Assembly (NCBI GenBank): GCA_025201375.1
Contig: JAIWZP010000021.1
Span: forward strand, 310,001 to 374,000
Direction of reading: 5' to 3'
Origin: Gongronella butleri
Taxonomy: Eukaryota > Mucoromycota > Mucoromycetes > Mucorales > Cunninghamellaceae
Length of the DNA stretch: 64,000 nt
In this document: one piece after another, positions 42,260 through 51,855 of the stretch
How positions within the stretch are numbered: the stretch's first letter is position 1
Layout: the number at the start of each line of letters is the position of its first letter
Notes under the pieces: generated by a model
What the model saw: only the letters and a program-made list of their open reading frames with translations
Told to the model about the DNA's origin: nothing
Databases searched by the model: none
Program-made: the position numbers and the translations under genes

Positions 42260-43129
42260 AAACCTGCGTCAAGGCAAAAACTATACCAGCCCAGTCTGTT
42301 CAAGCAAGACGGGCCCACGCACCCGCCAAATTTTTTTGGACTCAAAAAGCCAAAAAAAAATCTCCTACTACGGCACAGTATTGTACTATTACAGTATGCA
42401 TTCTTCATCTGTCGTTCTGTCCACTTGAATGAATGGTCGACTCCGCTCAAAAATGGCCGCATCGCATCCAGCGCAATCTACCGGTATGTACTGTACAAGA
42501 TGCTGTACGAGCGAGTACGACCACTTTCGAAAAATTCAGGGGTCACTCAGGGGTCACACATTTCAATCTCAGAAAATGTCAAATTTGGGATTTTTCGAAC
42601 TCCGAGTGATTCATGCATCCCAAACAAGTAACTCTGACGATTTGCTATTGGCAGACAAAAGGGCAAGTCGCCCCAACGTACTGTAAGAATAAAATACTGT
42701 ACCCAAAGAGTGACGCATGAACGGCGATCCACTGAGAAAATTGCTTACTTTTTTGGTCAAGAATCTTTTTCAAAAATTTAAGTTTGACACTTCCAAATTA
42801 AGGTGCATGGATTGCGTGGATTGCATGGCTTTTTTTAATTTTTAATTTTTTATTTTGCACACTTTTGTACGCTGAGTAGTAGACTGCAGCCTTGGTGAAA
42901 TGACCGATGCAAAAAGTTGAAACCCAAGCTAACGCGTTGCAAGTCATCTCATTAGATGCTTTGCCCCCCTATTTGTTAGTAAAACCGGAATAAAAATTTG
43001 GGGTTGACTAGACCGTTGTTGAGAATATCGCGATCAAAGATTTTAGTGAAAAAGGGGATTTTCTCTGCGAGTTTCAGCCATTCATCCATGAAACTTGTCT
43101 CATTCGATAGAGATGAAAGAGATGCCTTT

Positions 43130-43352
43130 GGTGGTGGGTCAAGTCTTTTAGTTCATCTTTTGATTAAATGTCCAAATGATGACCAAGAAAATATCAAAAA
43201 TTAGACATTCCCGGTGGTGCATCGAAGCAAAGACACGGGTCTATCCTTAGCGTACACCCTGGGCAAAGTATATGATAATACAAAAATGGGTAATTAAATT
43301 ACATCAGTTTTATTATAATTGCCATGTATATCTGGTAATAATCGACCTCCTT
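43130..43352 (+). repeat. Left terminal direct repeat of the two-gene element
   Basis: 223 bp, from GGTGGTGGGTCAAG to ATCGACCTCCTT. Identical by eye to 46,626-46,848 and in the same orientation. It ends 9 bp from the transposase stop codon. Confidence 0.95.
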
Positions 43353-43361
43353 GTTTTAAAA

Positions 43362-44786
43362 TTAACCCTCGCTTATGGTAAGCATATATTCTTGTACCAT
43401 ATTCCCATCATCATTAAATTCATCCATTGATAGCCACTTGTTATGTCTGTTGTCATATCCAATCCATTTTACTCTATATTGAATTCCATTTGAGGTATGA
43501 CGATGCTCAATAATCCTCTCGACTTCGTAACTATTATGATCTGGATCTTGCATTATCTCTTCGGTAGTGTTAACAACACCACTCTCTTGGGCAAAAACCT
43601 CTTCAATAGTAAGATTAAAAAGCTGTTGTTGTATCATCTCTATTTTCTCTTTATGTGCACGCCTATCGGAAATACTCAAAATATCGACGACATCATAAAC
43701 AGAACTAGTAGAAGCAGTACCACCATAATAATCAAAGTCTTTATGCATCCAAAATGTATGATGATCTGTATGTTGAAGCGGTCCCATGGCTACAAACTTT
43801 TTCATGTTGCTTAAAACACATGCCAACTTGAATTGTACCGTAAATACAGCATCTTCAGACACGCGGATCACAGATTTACCGTTAAATCGATGAAAAAGAT
43901 GGCCAAGCTCTCCAAAACGAGATTCTATAGACGATCTAAACCCACCAAGCAGCTGGTTATATGCTGTCTCTTCTGCACTAAGATTTACGCCTCTTGATCT
44001 CCTAACAGGAGTCACAAAACTCTCAAGCTGAAGATGGGAGTTCATACATAATATACGATCAATAAATAGAGTATAGCCTCCATCCACGCAAACAGCATCA
44101 AATCGACTTATTTTATCAGATAAATCCATTGACACCAGCATCGATCCATCGTTATTTGTACCACATGGTGCTGCTTTTGAAACAAACAAGATCATGCTAT
44201 TGGTATCCATGCCTACCTGGGTGCGAAAGCCAGACTTTTTCAATTTGTATGAATAATAATCAGCTCTTGACGTTGCATTTATGTATGTTGCTCGTGAGTC
44301 ATGACCATCAATCATCATGGTAACGTGCCTAAACTCGTTAGGATTCATCTCTCTTGCACACATTACCCTTATTTTTACATTTGAAAACATCTTAGCTAGG
44401 CATTCATCTAATTTCTTATCTAAAAAGTCTAATTGCTTTGCATAAAACACCCGGTAAATGGCGTTGAAGCTGCTTTTTGGGATGAATTGCCCCATTTGAC
44501 TCATGGATGCACCGGTCAATAGATGATACAAAATCAACAGGCCTTTCTCCACTCCACGATATGGTCCAGGATAGTCTTTATTGCTAAATAAAACAGACAA
44601 AAAGAAAAATACGGGTATATAACCTAAGTGCTCAAACACATAGTTTTTTACAATCTCTATACCAACGATGCTCTTAATTTCTGATCGATGATGCTTCTCT
44701 CTTTCAACAACAGGCCAGTCATCATGAAAAAATGTCCAATAATTTCTAACTAAATACTGAAATAATTGTCTTAGATCTTCGTTCAT
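43362..44786 (-). CDS. DDE transposase (DDE_Tnp_4-like) with C-terminal chromodomain
   Basis: Intronless, 474 residues, ATG 44786. Residues ~80-135 (RGVEKGLLILYHLLTGASMSQMGQF) look like the helix-turn-helix seen before IS5/Harbinger-type catalytic domains. The catalytic triad is placed at Asp160 (VTMMIDGHDS), Asp235 (AVCVDGGYT) and Glu288 (RSSIESRFGELGHLF), the spacing and context of the DDE_Tnp_4 superfamily. Residues 419-470 form a chromodomain: SYEVERIIEHR, YRVKWIGYDNRHNKWL, with the methyl-lysine cage residues Tyr420, Trp441 and Tyr444 present. By family it cuts and joins transposon ends; the chromodomain may steer insertion to methylated histone H3. Codon use is AT-rich, unlike neighbouring host genes. 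The frame is intact, so it may be active. Confidence 0.88.
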   Translation of the reverse strand: MNEDLRQLFQYLVRNYWTFFHDDWPVVEREKHHRSEIKSIVGIEIVKNYVFEHLGYIPVFFFLSVLFSNKDYPGPYRGVEKGLLILYHLLTGASMSQMGQFIPKSSFNAIYRVFYAKQLDFLDKKLDECLAKMFSNVKIRVMCAREMNPNEFRHVTMMIDGHDSRATYINATSRADYYSYKLKKSGFRTQVGMDTNSMILFVSKAAPCGTNNDGSMLVSMDLSDKISRFDAVCVDGGYTLFIDRILCMNSHLQLESFVTPVRRSRGVNLSAEETAYNQLLGGFRSSIESRFGELGHLFHRFNGKSVIRVSEDAVFTVQFKLACVLSNMKKFVAMGPLQHTDHHTFWMHKDFDYYGGTASTSSVYDVVDILSISDRRAHKEKIEMIQQQLFNLTIEEVFAQESGVVNTTEEIMQDPDHNSYEVERIIEHRHTSNGIQYRVKWIGYDNRHNKWLSMDEFNDDGNMVQEYMLTISEG

Positions 44787-45026
44787 TTTTGCCTTTGCTC
44801 CTATAAATATGTATTCAAATAAAAAAGGTCATGTGACACACGTCACTATGTGAAGAGCTATTTATTATGAAACTCCGCACTCCGGCAGAAAGCCCATAAT
44901 GACCTCAACCCTTCTCGTTAACACTTTTTTCAACGAACATGCTCAATACCGTACATCAATGATGTTTATGGAATAAATTATGTTAAAAATTATGATCAAC
45001 TTTATGGCTGGACGGACCATACTAGC
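44787..45026. promoter_or_regulatory. Central divergent promoter region of the two-gene element
   Basis: 240 bp between the divergent ATGs. It contains ATAAATATG near the transposase start, a GTGAC-ACAC-GTCAC inverted repeat at 44,833-44,846, and a CTATTTATTATG TATA-like stretch. The open frame of the plus gene continues upstream for about 35 codons without an ATG, so its true start may lie in this region. Confidence 0.5.
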
Positions 45027-46571
45027 ATGTTTGTCGATAGCATCATGCTCTGGTGTGCATTCGATATGGAACAAGATGATGCTTCAAAAATGATCAAATC
45101 TTTTCTGGGTATCATCAGCTCCATGTTTGTCCGTCATTATGAAAAGCACCAATTTTACATAAAATATATAAGAAAGGGTGTCTGGAATAGTTTTGACAAA
45201 GAGTCGGAGGAAATGGAGATCCAGGAGACATTTAGCAAAATGGGTTATATTGGGATCAACGCGACTTTTCATGACATTGGCGTTTCAGGCGTTTTCCATT
45301 CTTTGAGACGTGTACTTGCTGAATTGCGCAAAAACAATATTATACTTCGAAGCATTGATGTGACTGTTGACTGCGGCTATATTTCAACTCGCATGATCAT
45401 TGAGAAATACGTCCTGAGTCACAAAATTGCAACCAAAGGCGATATTGTAAATGATCGTGGGCGCGTAGGTGACAATTGCATTTCGTTTCTTGGAAAATCA
45501 GCCCTTTTAAATAACGCAAATACACGCACTAAAATTTACAATAAGTTTATCCAGGCTTTGGAAAGCTCGCAAGTACTTGTCCCGCTTGGATCACGCCTCA
45601 GTCACCTGGTCGCAGATCGTGACTCGTTGTATATGGAAAAATTGAAACGCTTTCTAAACACTGGTTATACTCGTATTGAGTTATCTATTTATGGTAGTAC
45701 GCTCTTTAGTCCTACGTCATATGAGCGCGCAATGGATGACCTACTTGACAAGCTAGCCGGCTGCCCAACATTTAATGTGCCTTTGTGGGAGCAATGGCAT
45801 ATGATTGTAGATAAACTAACACAGGTTGCTGCAGTGTATGTGGAAAACACAAATACGTTTGCATACTGTCATTGGTGGAACTCTCTTACAAAGAAAAAGC
45901 AAGGCATTTGTAAAGATAAAATCAAGAGAGACGATCTTAAGTGCTTCTTAACTAACTTTAGCTTTAATGATAGAGTGATTCACTGTTTTTTTATCAAGCA
46001 GATTGAAAACAGCTCAGCATATGAAATTATTAATCATAAGCGTTATATGAGAGCTGATGGTTGCACAGCCATGACGTTGACACCAGGTTTGTCAAATTCA
46101 CTCTTTCCTTCTCGTGGTCGGCTTCAAATAAAAGATATCATGTTTGCAGATGTTGGACTTGATATCTATAAGAACATACATATCGAATGGCCTCTCAATC
46201 GCTTAGAAAATACGGTCGATCGAACTGTGACCAGTTTTGTGCAAAGATTAGACGACGACGCATTCAACTTGTCGTCAATCCGAGAAGCCATGCCATCTGC
46301 TTTGCAGGTGATTAACAGTCCTCAAGTATCTCAATATACATCTGACCGCAAGTGCCTTCTAGCCAATGTCTCATACAACGTAATAAAGTATGGATATGCC
46401 AGTTTCAGGGGCAAAATGTGCCTTCATTTGGTGCTAGCGGATGGTTTGATGGTGCGCTGCGGGAATAAAATGCAAGACGTTATTGAACCAACAATTGGGG
46501 AAGGTGTGGTGTTTAGTTTCTTTGTCGATAACGTCACTTACAGAGACGTCACATGCAGGATTGTCATCTAA
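45027..46571 (+). CDS. Rep_trans-like (replication initiation factor) protein of the two-gene element
   Basis: Intronless, 514 residues from ATG 45027. Three spaced motifs match rolling-circle plasmid initiators of the Rep_trans (RepC/RepD) family: ILRSIDVTVDCG (~107-117, metal-site acidic strand), CISFLGKSALLN...TRTKIYNKF (~151-174), in which Tyr171 sits where the nicking tyrosine of IYNK lies in those proteins, and GYTRIELSIYG (~213-223). The remaining ~290 residues are unrecognised; they include CHWWNSLTKKKQG and a C-terminal beta-rich part. If the match holds, it nicks and becomes covalently linked to element DNA. The open frame extends ~35 codons 5' of the ATG (GINYVKNYDQLYGW), and an overlapping frame starts at an ATG near 44,897, so a frameshift or hidden intron at the 5' end is possible. 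Confidence 0.6.
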   Translation: MFVDSIMLWCAFDMEQDDASKMIKSFLGIISSMFVRHYEKHQFYIKYIRKGVWNSFDKESEEMEIQETFSKMGYIGINATFHDIGVSGVFHSLRRVLAELRKNNIILRSIDVTVDCGYISTRMIIEKYVLSHKIATKGDIVNDRGRVGDNCISFLGKSALLNNANTRTKIYNKFIQALESSQVLVPLGSRLSHLVADRDSLYMEKLKRFLNTGYTRIELSIYGSTLFSPTSYERAMDDLLDKLAGCPTFNVPLWEQWHMIVDKLTQVAAVYVENTNTFAYCHWWNSLTKKKQGICKDKIKRDDLKCFLTNFSFNDRVIHCFFIKQIENSSAYEIINHKRYMRADGCTAMTLTPGLSNSLFPSRGRLQIKDIMFADVGLDIYKNIHIEWPLNRLENTVDRTVTSFVQRLDDDAFNLSSIREAMPSALQVINSPQVSQYTSDRKCLLANVSYNVIKYGYASFRGKMCLHLVLADGLMVRCGNKMQDVIEPTIGEGVVFSFFVDNVTYRDVTCRIVI

Positions 46572-46625
46572 ACAATATATTATATCGGCGTCATATCGTA
46601 CTGTTTTTAAAATTTATTTACTGTA

Positions 46626-46848
46626 GGTGGTGGGTCAAGTCTTTTAGTTCATCTTTTGATTAAATGTCCAAATGATGACCAAGAAAATATCAAAAATTAG
46701 ACATTCCCGGTGGTGCATCGAAGCAAAGACACGGGTCTATCCTTAGCGTACACCCTGGGCAAAGTATATGATAATACAAAAATGGGTAATTAAATTACAT
46801 CAGTTTTATTATAATTGCCATGTATATCTGGTAATAATCGACCTCCTT
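46626..46848 (+). repeat. Right terminal direct repeat of the two-gene element
   Basis: Identical to 43,130-43,352. It starts 54 bp after the Rep-like stop codon. The repeat period is 3,496 bp. Confidence 0.95.
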
Positions 46849-47170
46849 TGGCACGTTAAAAGTACCGCGTGTTGTTTAATCCGTTGCCGAGAACATCGAG
46901 CTTGAAAATTTTTGTAATGTTTGAACGGCATCACAAGCATACAAAGGTCACGCATCGGGCAAACAAACATTCCAATAATGGCGTCCAAACGTATATCTTT
47001 CGACTGATGCCAGCTTCATCCCGATCCACAAAAAAATTCGAAAGCCACTGCTGAATTTGTGAAAATATCGATTTTTTTGGATTCACCTGCACAACGACTC
47101 AACTGACCTCTGATTTTCAATGCCATTTTGAAAAAAGACGCGACGAAATACAGTAGCCTAATGAAACAGT

Positions 47171-48709
47171 TTTGGAGGCTATCCAATAATGGCCTGCGGG
47201 TGTTTAATTCTGGATTTGTAAAAAATGTCGAGATTTCGAATTTACTGTATCTGCGCAGCGACTCAGTTGATGACCTCTGGTTATCAACGTTTTGTTGCAA
47301 CAGGGCGCGGCAAATAGTCAGAGGACAAGGATTGGGAGGTAATCGAACGTTGATTTATTTTGGTCATCATTGAATTTGTGACAATTCATGTAAACAGTGC
47401 TTTTCTCCTCGAAAACGGCCTGGTAGGCCTTTGAGTTTTTTACTTTTCCCTTTAAAGAGAGTCGCTGAAATAGCAAAGTGGTGATAAAGTTTGGTGGCAG
47501 TCGAATCATGATTTTGCCTCGAAATGATTTTTTTAAGATCTAATTTTGAGCAATGTCGGATTTCTCGCAGAGCCGGTTGATTGACCTTCTGGTTTTTATT
47601 TTTTTTTTCTACAAAGAGAGGGGCTAAATCCACCACATGGGAAAGTTTCCTGGCGCTGCAAGCGGTCCTTGCTTGATAATGGATTTTTTTTTCAAATTTG
47701 AGAAAAAAAAAGATGGGGCAAGCCAAAATGCATCTGGAGGGACACCCGATTTTTGAATCCGTTTGGCAACTTACATATCAGCCACCAGCGCTTTGGGAGT
47801 CATGTTTTTTGATGCATTGACCCCCTCTCTCTAAGCAAATATGCAGTAAAAATCGAGGAATGACTTGACGGAACTCGAGGAAATGGCGATTAATGTTAAT
47901 TTTTAAAAACGTGCATTTCTCCATTAGTTTTGGTCACAAAGTGGTGAAACTGGAATCATCCCACAGAGTATTGAATCCAGCTTCTGTTGTCACTGCCGCG
48001 TGCCGTGAGTTTTTTTGTCCACTGCCAAGCAAATCGCGTCCGAAATATTTACGTGATAGACGGCAGCGTACAAAAGTCGTCCATCGAGATGCCCAGGCAG
48101 AGACCAAATGACGTCAAAACGGGCAGCTTTCCGTAGTGCAAAGTTCAGCCACATCGAATTCAATTTCGGTGAACCACAACCAAATCGAGCAAAATCGGTT
48201 AAAATTTGCATTTGCTAGACAACGGCCTTGTCGACCAACGATTTTCATGGTGTTTCTGAGAACTAGAGGGCTGAAATGCATAACCAAAAGCCAGGTCCCA
48301 TGGTGGTGCGAGCATTATTTCAAGTGGCGAAATGGCACCTTTTTTTTTTTTTTTTTTTGAAACTGGGAGGTGGGAGCCGCTGGCCAAAAATTTGCCGAGT
48401 TGAAAAAAAGCTCGTTGTCGGATGCATCTTGCATTGGTCAAGCTTAATGCTGGCGATTTGCGTACACCGTGCTCCAAATGAGTGACCATTTTGGAGGCGG
48501 ATGCGCGCTAAGCAGCAGCGCAAGGGTTTCTAAAGGTCGCCAAAATCCATCCCGGTGCGCGTCAAACTCAAAAAAAGTCGCCATCTGGGTCCTTTCAATT
48601 CAATTTAGAACATTTGCAACAAAATCGAATTCATCTGCAAGGATTTTTATTATTAAAACTCCGATTTCGGAGGGCCTTGAGTAACCACTCATCTTCATTG
48701 ACATCTGAG
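47171..48709. other. Intergenic, repeat-like, no gene
   Basis: Continues without a supportable ORF. It shares the style of the A and B repeats (many CGA and AAATCG words, short T-runs) but no second copy was found in the window. Confidence 0.4.
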
Positions 48710-48782
48710 GCCTTCGTAGCTCAATCGGTAGAGCGTGAGACTCTTAATCTCAAGGTTGGGGGATCGAGACCCCCCGTCGGCT
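48710..48782 (+). tRNA. tRNA-Lys (CTT anticodon), possibly degenerate
   Basis: 73 nt. The D-arm (GCTC-AATCGGTA-GAGC), the anticodon stem TGAGA/TCTCA with loop CTCTTAA (anticodon CTT, Lys AAG), and a 5-bp GGGGG/CCCCC T-stem are all intact. The internal B box reads GATCGAGAC, with A in place of the usual T54. The acceptor stem GCCTTCG/CGTCGGC has two central mismatches (positions 4-69 and 5-68). A T9 Pol III terminator follows at about 48,786. It is either a real tRNA with a weak acceptor stem or a recent pseudogene. Confidence 0.75.
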
Positions 48783-49266
48783 GATCTTTTTTTTTCGATT
48801 TTACAATTTGTGGTGATTTTTTTTTTTTACTTTTGCTTTTGCTTTTTTTTTTTTTTAACCATCCCTGACGTAGTCATGCTCAAGTAAGGAGGCCATTGTC
48901 ATTGAGCTAACTGCATCCGCAAAGCCATCAGCCACTGCAATGTTTACGAAAAAGGGGCTCTGCGAGCAAGTGTCAAGCTTTTGCCATGGAAAAGTGACGC
49001 GTGGTCCGCGCTCGAGTGCCACAAAAATAAAGAGGCACGAGCCAGACAATGCGATGGGCTACAGTGAGCACGAGAAAAGGGGACAGAGGGGGGCATGGAT
49101 GTAGCGGATTTATTATTTTGTAGATTGAGGAGACTTTTCGCATCATGTGTGGAAGAAAGGGGTTGCTTGATAAAAAAAAAAAAAAAAAAGAAAGCAAGGC
49201 CATACTTGTTTGGCAACGTGTGTGGTGCGTGCGTGCGCGCGTGCGTTGGGAATAAAGGTGGAGCGT
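48783..49266. other. Spacer between tRNA and Hsp70-like gene
   Basis: T-runs (48,786-48,860) act as tRNA terminator. The rest is the 3' flank of the Hsp70-like gene; no ORF is supportable. Confidence 0.4.
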
Positions 49267-50529
49267 CTAGACGTTAAAGTTACATAGTACATCGTATTTC
49301 TTGTCGCGGATGATAGCCTCGACTCGCAATTCGACCTCGCCAAAGTACATGTTGATGACGAGCTCGACGGGCTCGCCGTAGGCGACGCCAGGCAAGTTGG
49401 GCATGGGGATTTCAAAGTCAAAGACCTTGCGCACACCCTCTTGCACGACCCAGCGCGGCTCCTCCTCGAGGTCGCACGCGTAAAACGTGCACGCCGTGTG
49501 TCGCGGGTAGAAGGTCGTGTATCTTTTGCTCGTGCACTGGTCCTTGGCTATGTAAAAGTGCGCGAAATAGGTGGTCAGATGTGCTATTGTGTGATTGTTT
49601 GCCTTTTTTCATTTTTTTCCCCATTCTTACGCAGAGGTTCACCACGGCGGACAAAGATCGAGTAGCGATGGTCGCAGCGGACGGTGCCGTCGGGATTGGT
49701 GATTTTAAAGTGAGGTGGGTCGATGCCCTCGACAAAGGGAGCGGTGATTTCAATGCCATACCAATAGCGTGGCACGCGCACGGACACCTTGGTTGGGTTG
49801 AGGCCGGCGTACACAGCACCACGTGACACGGCCATTTCTGCATAGACACACAAAGGAGGATTAATAATCGACGTCTTTGTTTTTGCACGCATTTTTTTTT
49901 TTTTTTTTTTTTTTACCAGCGCGATTGGGTGTGATGACCTTGAGGTTTTGGGAGCCAAACTCGCGGTTGACGCGGAGGTACAGGTATTGTGAGGAGCCAA
50001 AGCCACCGACCATGAAGATGGCTTTAAGATTGGTAGTCTCGTTCATCTGCTGCTGCACCAAGTCGAGGACGTCGCGGACAACGGGCTCAAACACCTTTTC
50101 CTCGAGCTCTTGCACGGTGAATTCAAGCTTGCCATCGCGCAGACCCAGTGACGGCATGTTTTGTTCGACGAGGCCCGCAATCATGGGCAAATCCAAGTAT
50201 TGGTCCTCGGAGCCGTCAAAATCGGGCTTCATACGATCTGTGTGCGCGCGGGGGCTGTGTGAGTCTTTTTTCACGAGCCAACGAGACTTTTTTTTTTTTT
50301 TTTTACCAATAAAGTGCTCCATCATGGTCTCGAGGGCCGAGGGGGGGATGGAGCCGCCCTTGCTGATCTTCTTGAGCTTGCTCTTGATGAGCTTGCGCAT
50401 GTTCTTGTCAATGAAGATGGAGCCACACGAGCGGCCCATGCCCTTGGCACTCTCTTGGAACTTGCGGTTGCCGTCGGCGTCCATCTTGACGCTGAACACG
50501 ATCAAATCGAGCGTACCACCTAATGTGTG

Positions 50530-50564
<35 letters not shown>

Positions 50565-51855
50565 TGGAGGGCCCATGTGTCAGCGTACACCGAGAAAAAA
50601 AAAAGGGGGGGGGGAGGAGAGAGCGCGTACCACCGGCGTCGCAAATCATGAATTCGTCGCCATCGACCATGGTGAATTCGTCGCTGGTGCGCTCGCAATA
50701 GATGGCGGCAGCCTCGGGCTCGGAGATGAGGATCAAGCGGTCGTGGTGGTCGTTCTTGTCGATGATGCCCGCCGAGATGGCGGCGTCACGCATCGTCTGC
50801 TTGGCCTTGTCGCTCCACATGGCGGGCACCTGTCGCAAAAGAGGTGGAAAAAAAGCAAGGTCAGCAACGTTGTCGCCTTTTTTTTTCTTTCCATTTGTTC
50901 TTTTTGCAATACACACCGTCAAACAATAGCGGTAGCGGCAGTCCATTTGGCCGACAAATGTGCGCTTCATCTCGTTGCGAACGTGGTCATGGAATTCGCG
51001 CAAAAAGTCTAATTATACCAAGCCGATGATGATGAGCCACGGCAGCTATGCCATTTTTTTTTAAATTTTACCGGCAATCAAGTCGACGACATTGAATCCC
51101 TCTGGGATTTTGAGCAATTGATCCAAGCTTTCGTCCAAAAACAGCTTGAATTGCTGCAGCATCATCAGCTCACGGTCCTTGCTGCTCTTGCGGCACTCGG
51201 AGCGCACGCTGTTTCCCCACGTCACCAGTTTCTAAGCAAGAGATTTTTTTTTTTAAAAAAAACGTGAGTGACAACTATATTCGGGACGCCTTTTTTTTTT
51301 TTTTTTTTTTTTACCTTTGTGTTTCTATCATACAACTGCACCAATCAAAAAAAGCAAGTAATCAGACCAAAGCCCAAAAGTCGCGTGCTTGGACTTTATT
51401 CCAAGCCATCTTTTTTTGATTTTTCAGCAAGACTTACACTCATTGTTGGCACCTACGTGAATGAAAAAGAGCGTGCATCAGCCATGGACGACTGTTGTCC
51501 ACATTCGCTTTCCTCGCCCCCTCGCTCCTTACCTTGGGATAATGATAGCCGGCGCGGCGTGGCCTACAAGGCAAAAAGAAAAAAAGAAGTCGGTGAGATG
51601 CCCTGAGGAATCACAATGGCTGCTTTCTTACCATGACGTAATGTCAATCACCTCGTTCTCGGTGTTGGCAAGCGCATAGGCCGCCCCAGAGTACGTGGTG
51701 CCTGGTGAGAAAAAAAAAAGAAAAGAAAAACGAGCGTGTCAGCCGAATTTCGCGTCAAAAGTGTTCAAAAAGGCCGCTGGCGCCATTGTACCAAAATCAA
51801 TGCCAACGACAATAGGATAGTCGTTTATATTAAACGAGGCTGTTTCTGCTGTCAT
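49267..51855 (-). CDS. Hsp70-superfamily ATPase (HSPA12-like)
   Basis: A multi-exon gene of roughly 600 residues, ATG 51855, stop 49267. Actin/Hsp70-fold nucleotide motifs: IVVGIDFGTTYSGAAYAL (phosphate-1), ICDAGGGTLDLIVFSV (phosphate-2), and IFMVGGFGSSQYLYLRV (adenosine site). Between them are FNVVDLIADFLREFHDHV, PAMWSDKAKQTMRDAAISAG and ISEPEAAAIYCE, the usual Hsp70 connect-1 area. There is no EEVD tail and no canonical substrate domain; instead a short beta-rich C-terminus (VPRYWYGIEITAPF, FVRRGEPL, VELVINMYFGEVEL) as in HSPA12A/B and fungal relatives. The cellular role is unknown; ATP binding is expected. The gene has at least ten short exons, several introns starting GT-A(n). Confidence 0.88.

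Larger units (their letters stand above)
43131..46844. mobile_element. Two-gene element with 223-bp terminal direct repeats (DDE-chromodomain transposase + Rep-like protein)
   Basis: About 3.7 kb of AT-rich, intronless DNA inserted in repeat A3. Identical 223-bp direct repeats lie at each end. Two divergent genes point outward from a 240-bp centre: a DDE transposase with chromodomain (minus) and a Rep_trans-like protein (plus). CCTTTG lies on both sides (43,125-43,130 and 46,845-46,850), consistent with a 6-bp target duplication. The repeat's own 3' end also reads CCTT, so a shorter shared-homology junction is possible. Copy A1 shows the unoccupied site (GAGATACTTTCGACACG). No terminal inverted repeat of useful length, reverse transcriptase or Myb-type helper was found. 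Confidence 0.85.
41489..47170 (+). repeat. Repeat family A, copy A3, split by two insertions
   Basis: The order of landmarks follows A1 at 3499-4790. It is broken after GATGAAACC by the solo LTR (41,607-42,259), resumes AAACCTGCGTCAAGGC..., is broken again after GAGATGCCTTTG by the two-gene element, and resumes GGCACGTTAAAAG...GAGAACATCGAG through CACCTGCACAACGACTCAACTGACC. Removing both insertions restores collinearity with A1. Confidence 0.85.

Noticed and set aside
43131..46844. Classical PIF/Harbinger element
   Set aside because: The DDE domain is related, but there is no terminal inverted repeat of useful length, no 3-bp duplication and no Myb/SANT helper; the second gene looks Rep-like instead.
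43130..46848. LTR retrotransposon reading of the 223-bp direct repeats
   Set aside because: Neither gene has reverse transcriptase, RNase H, protease or gag features, the repeats do not start TG or end CA, and no primer-binding site or polypurine tract was found.
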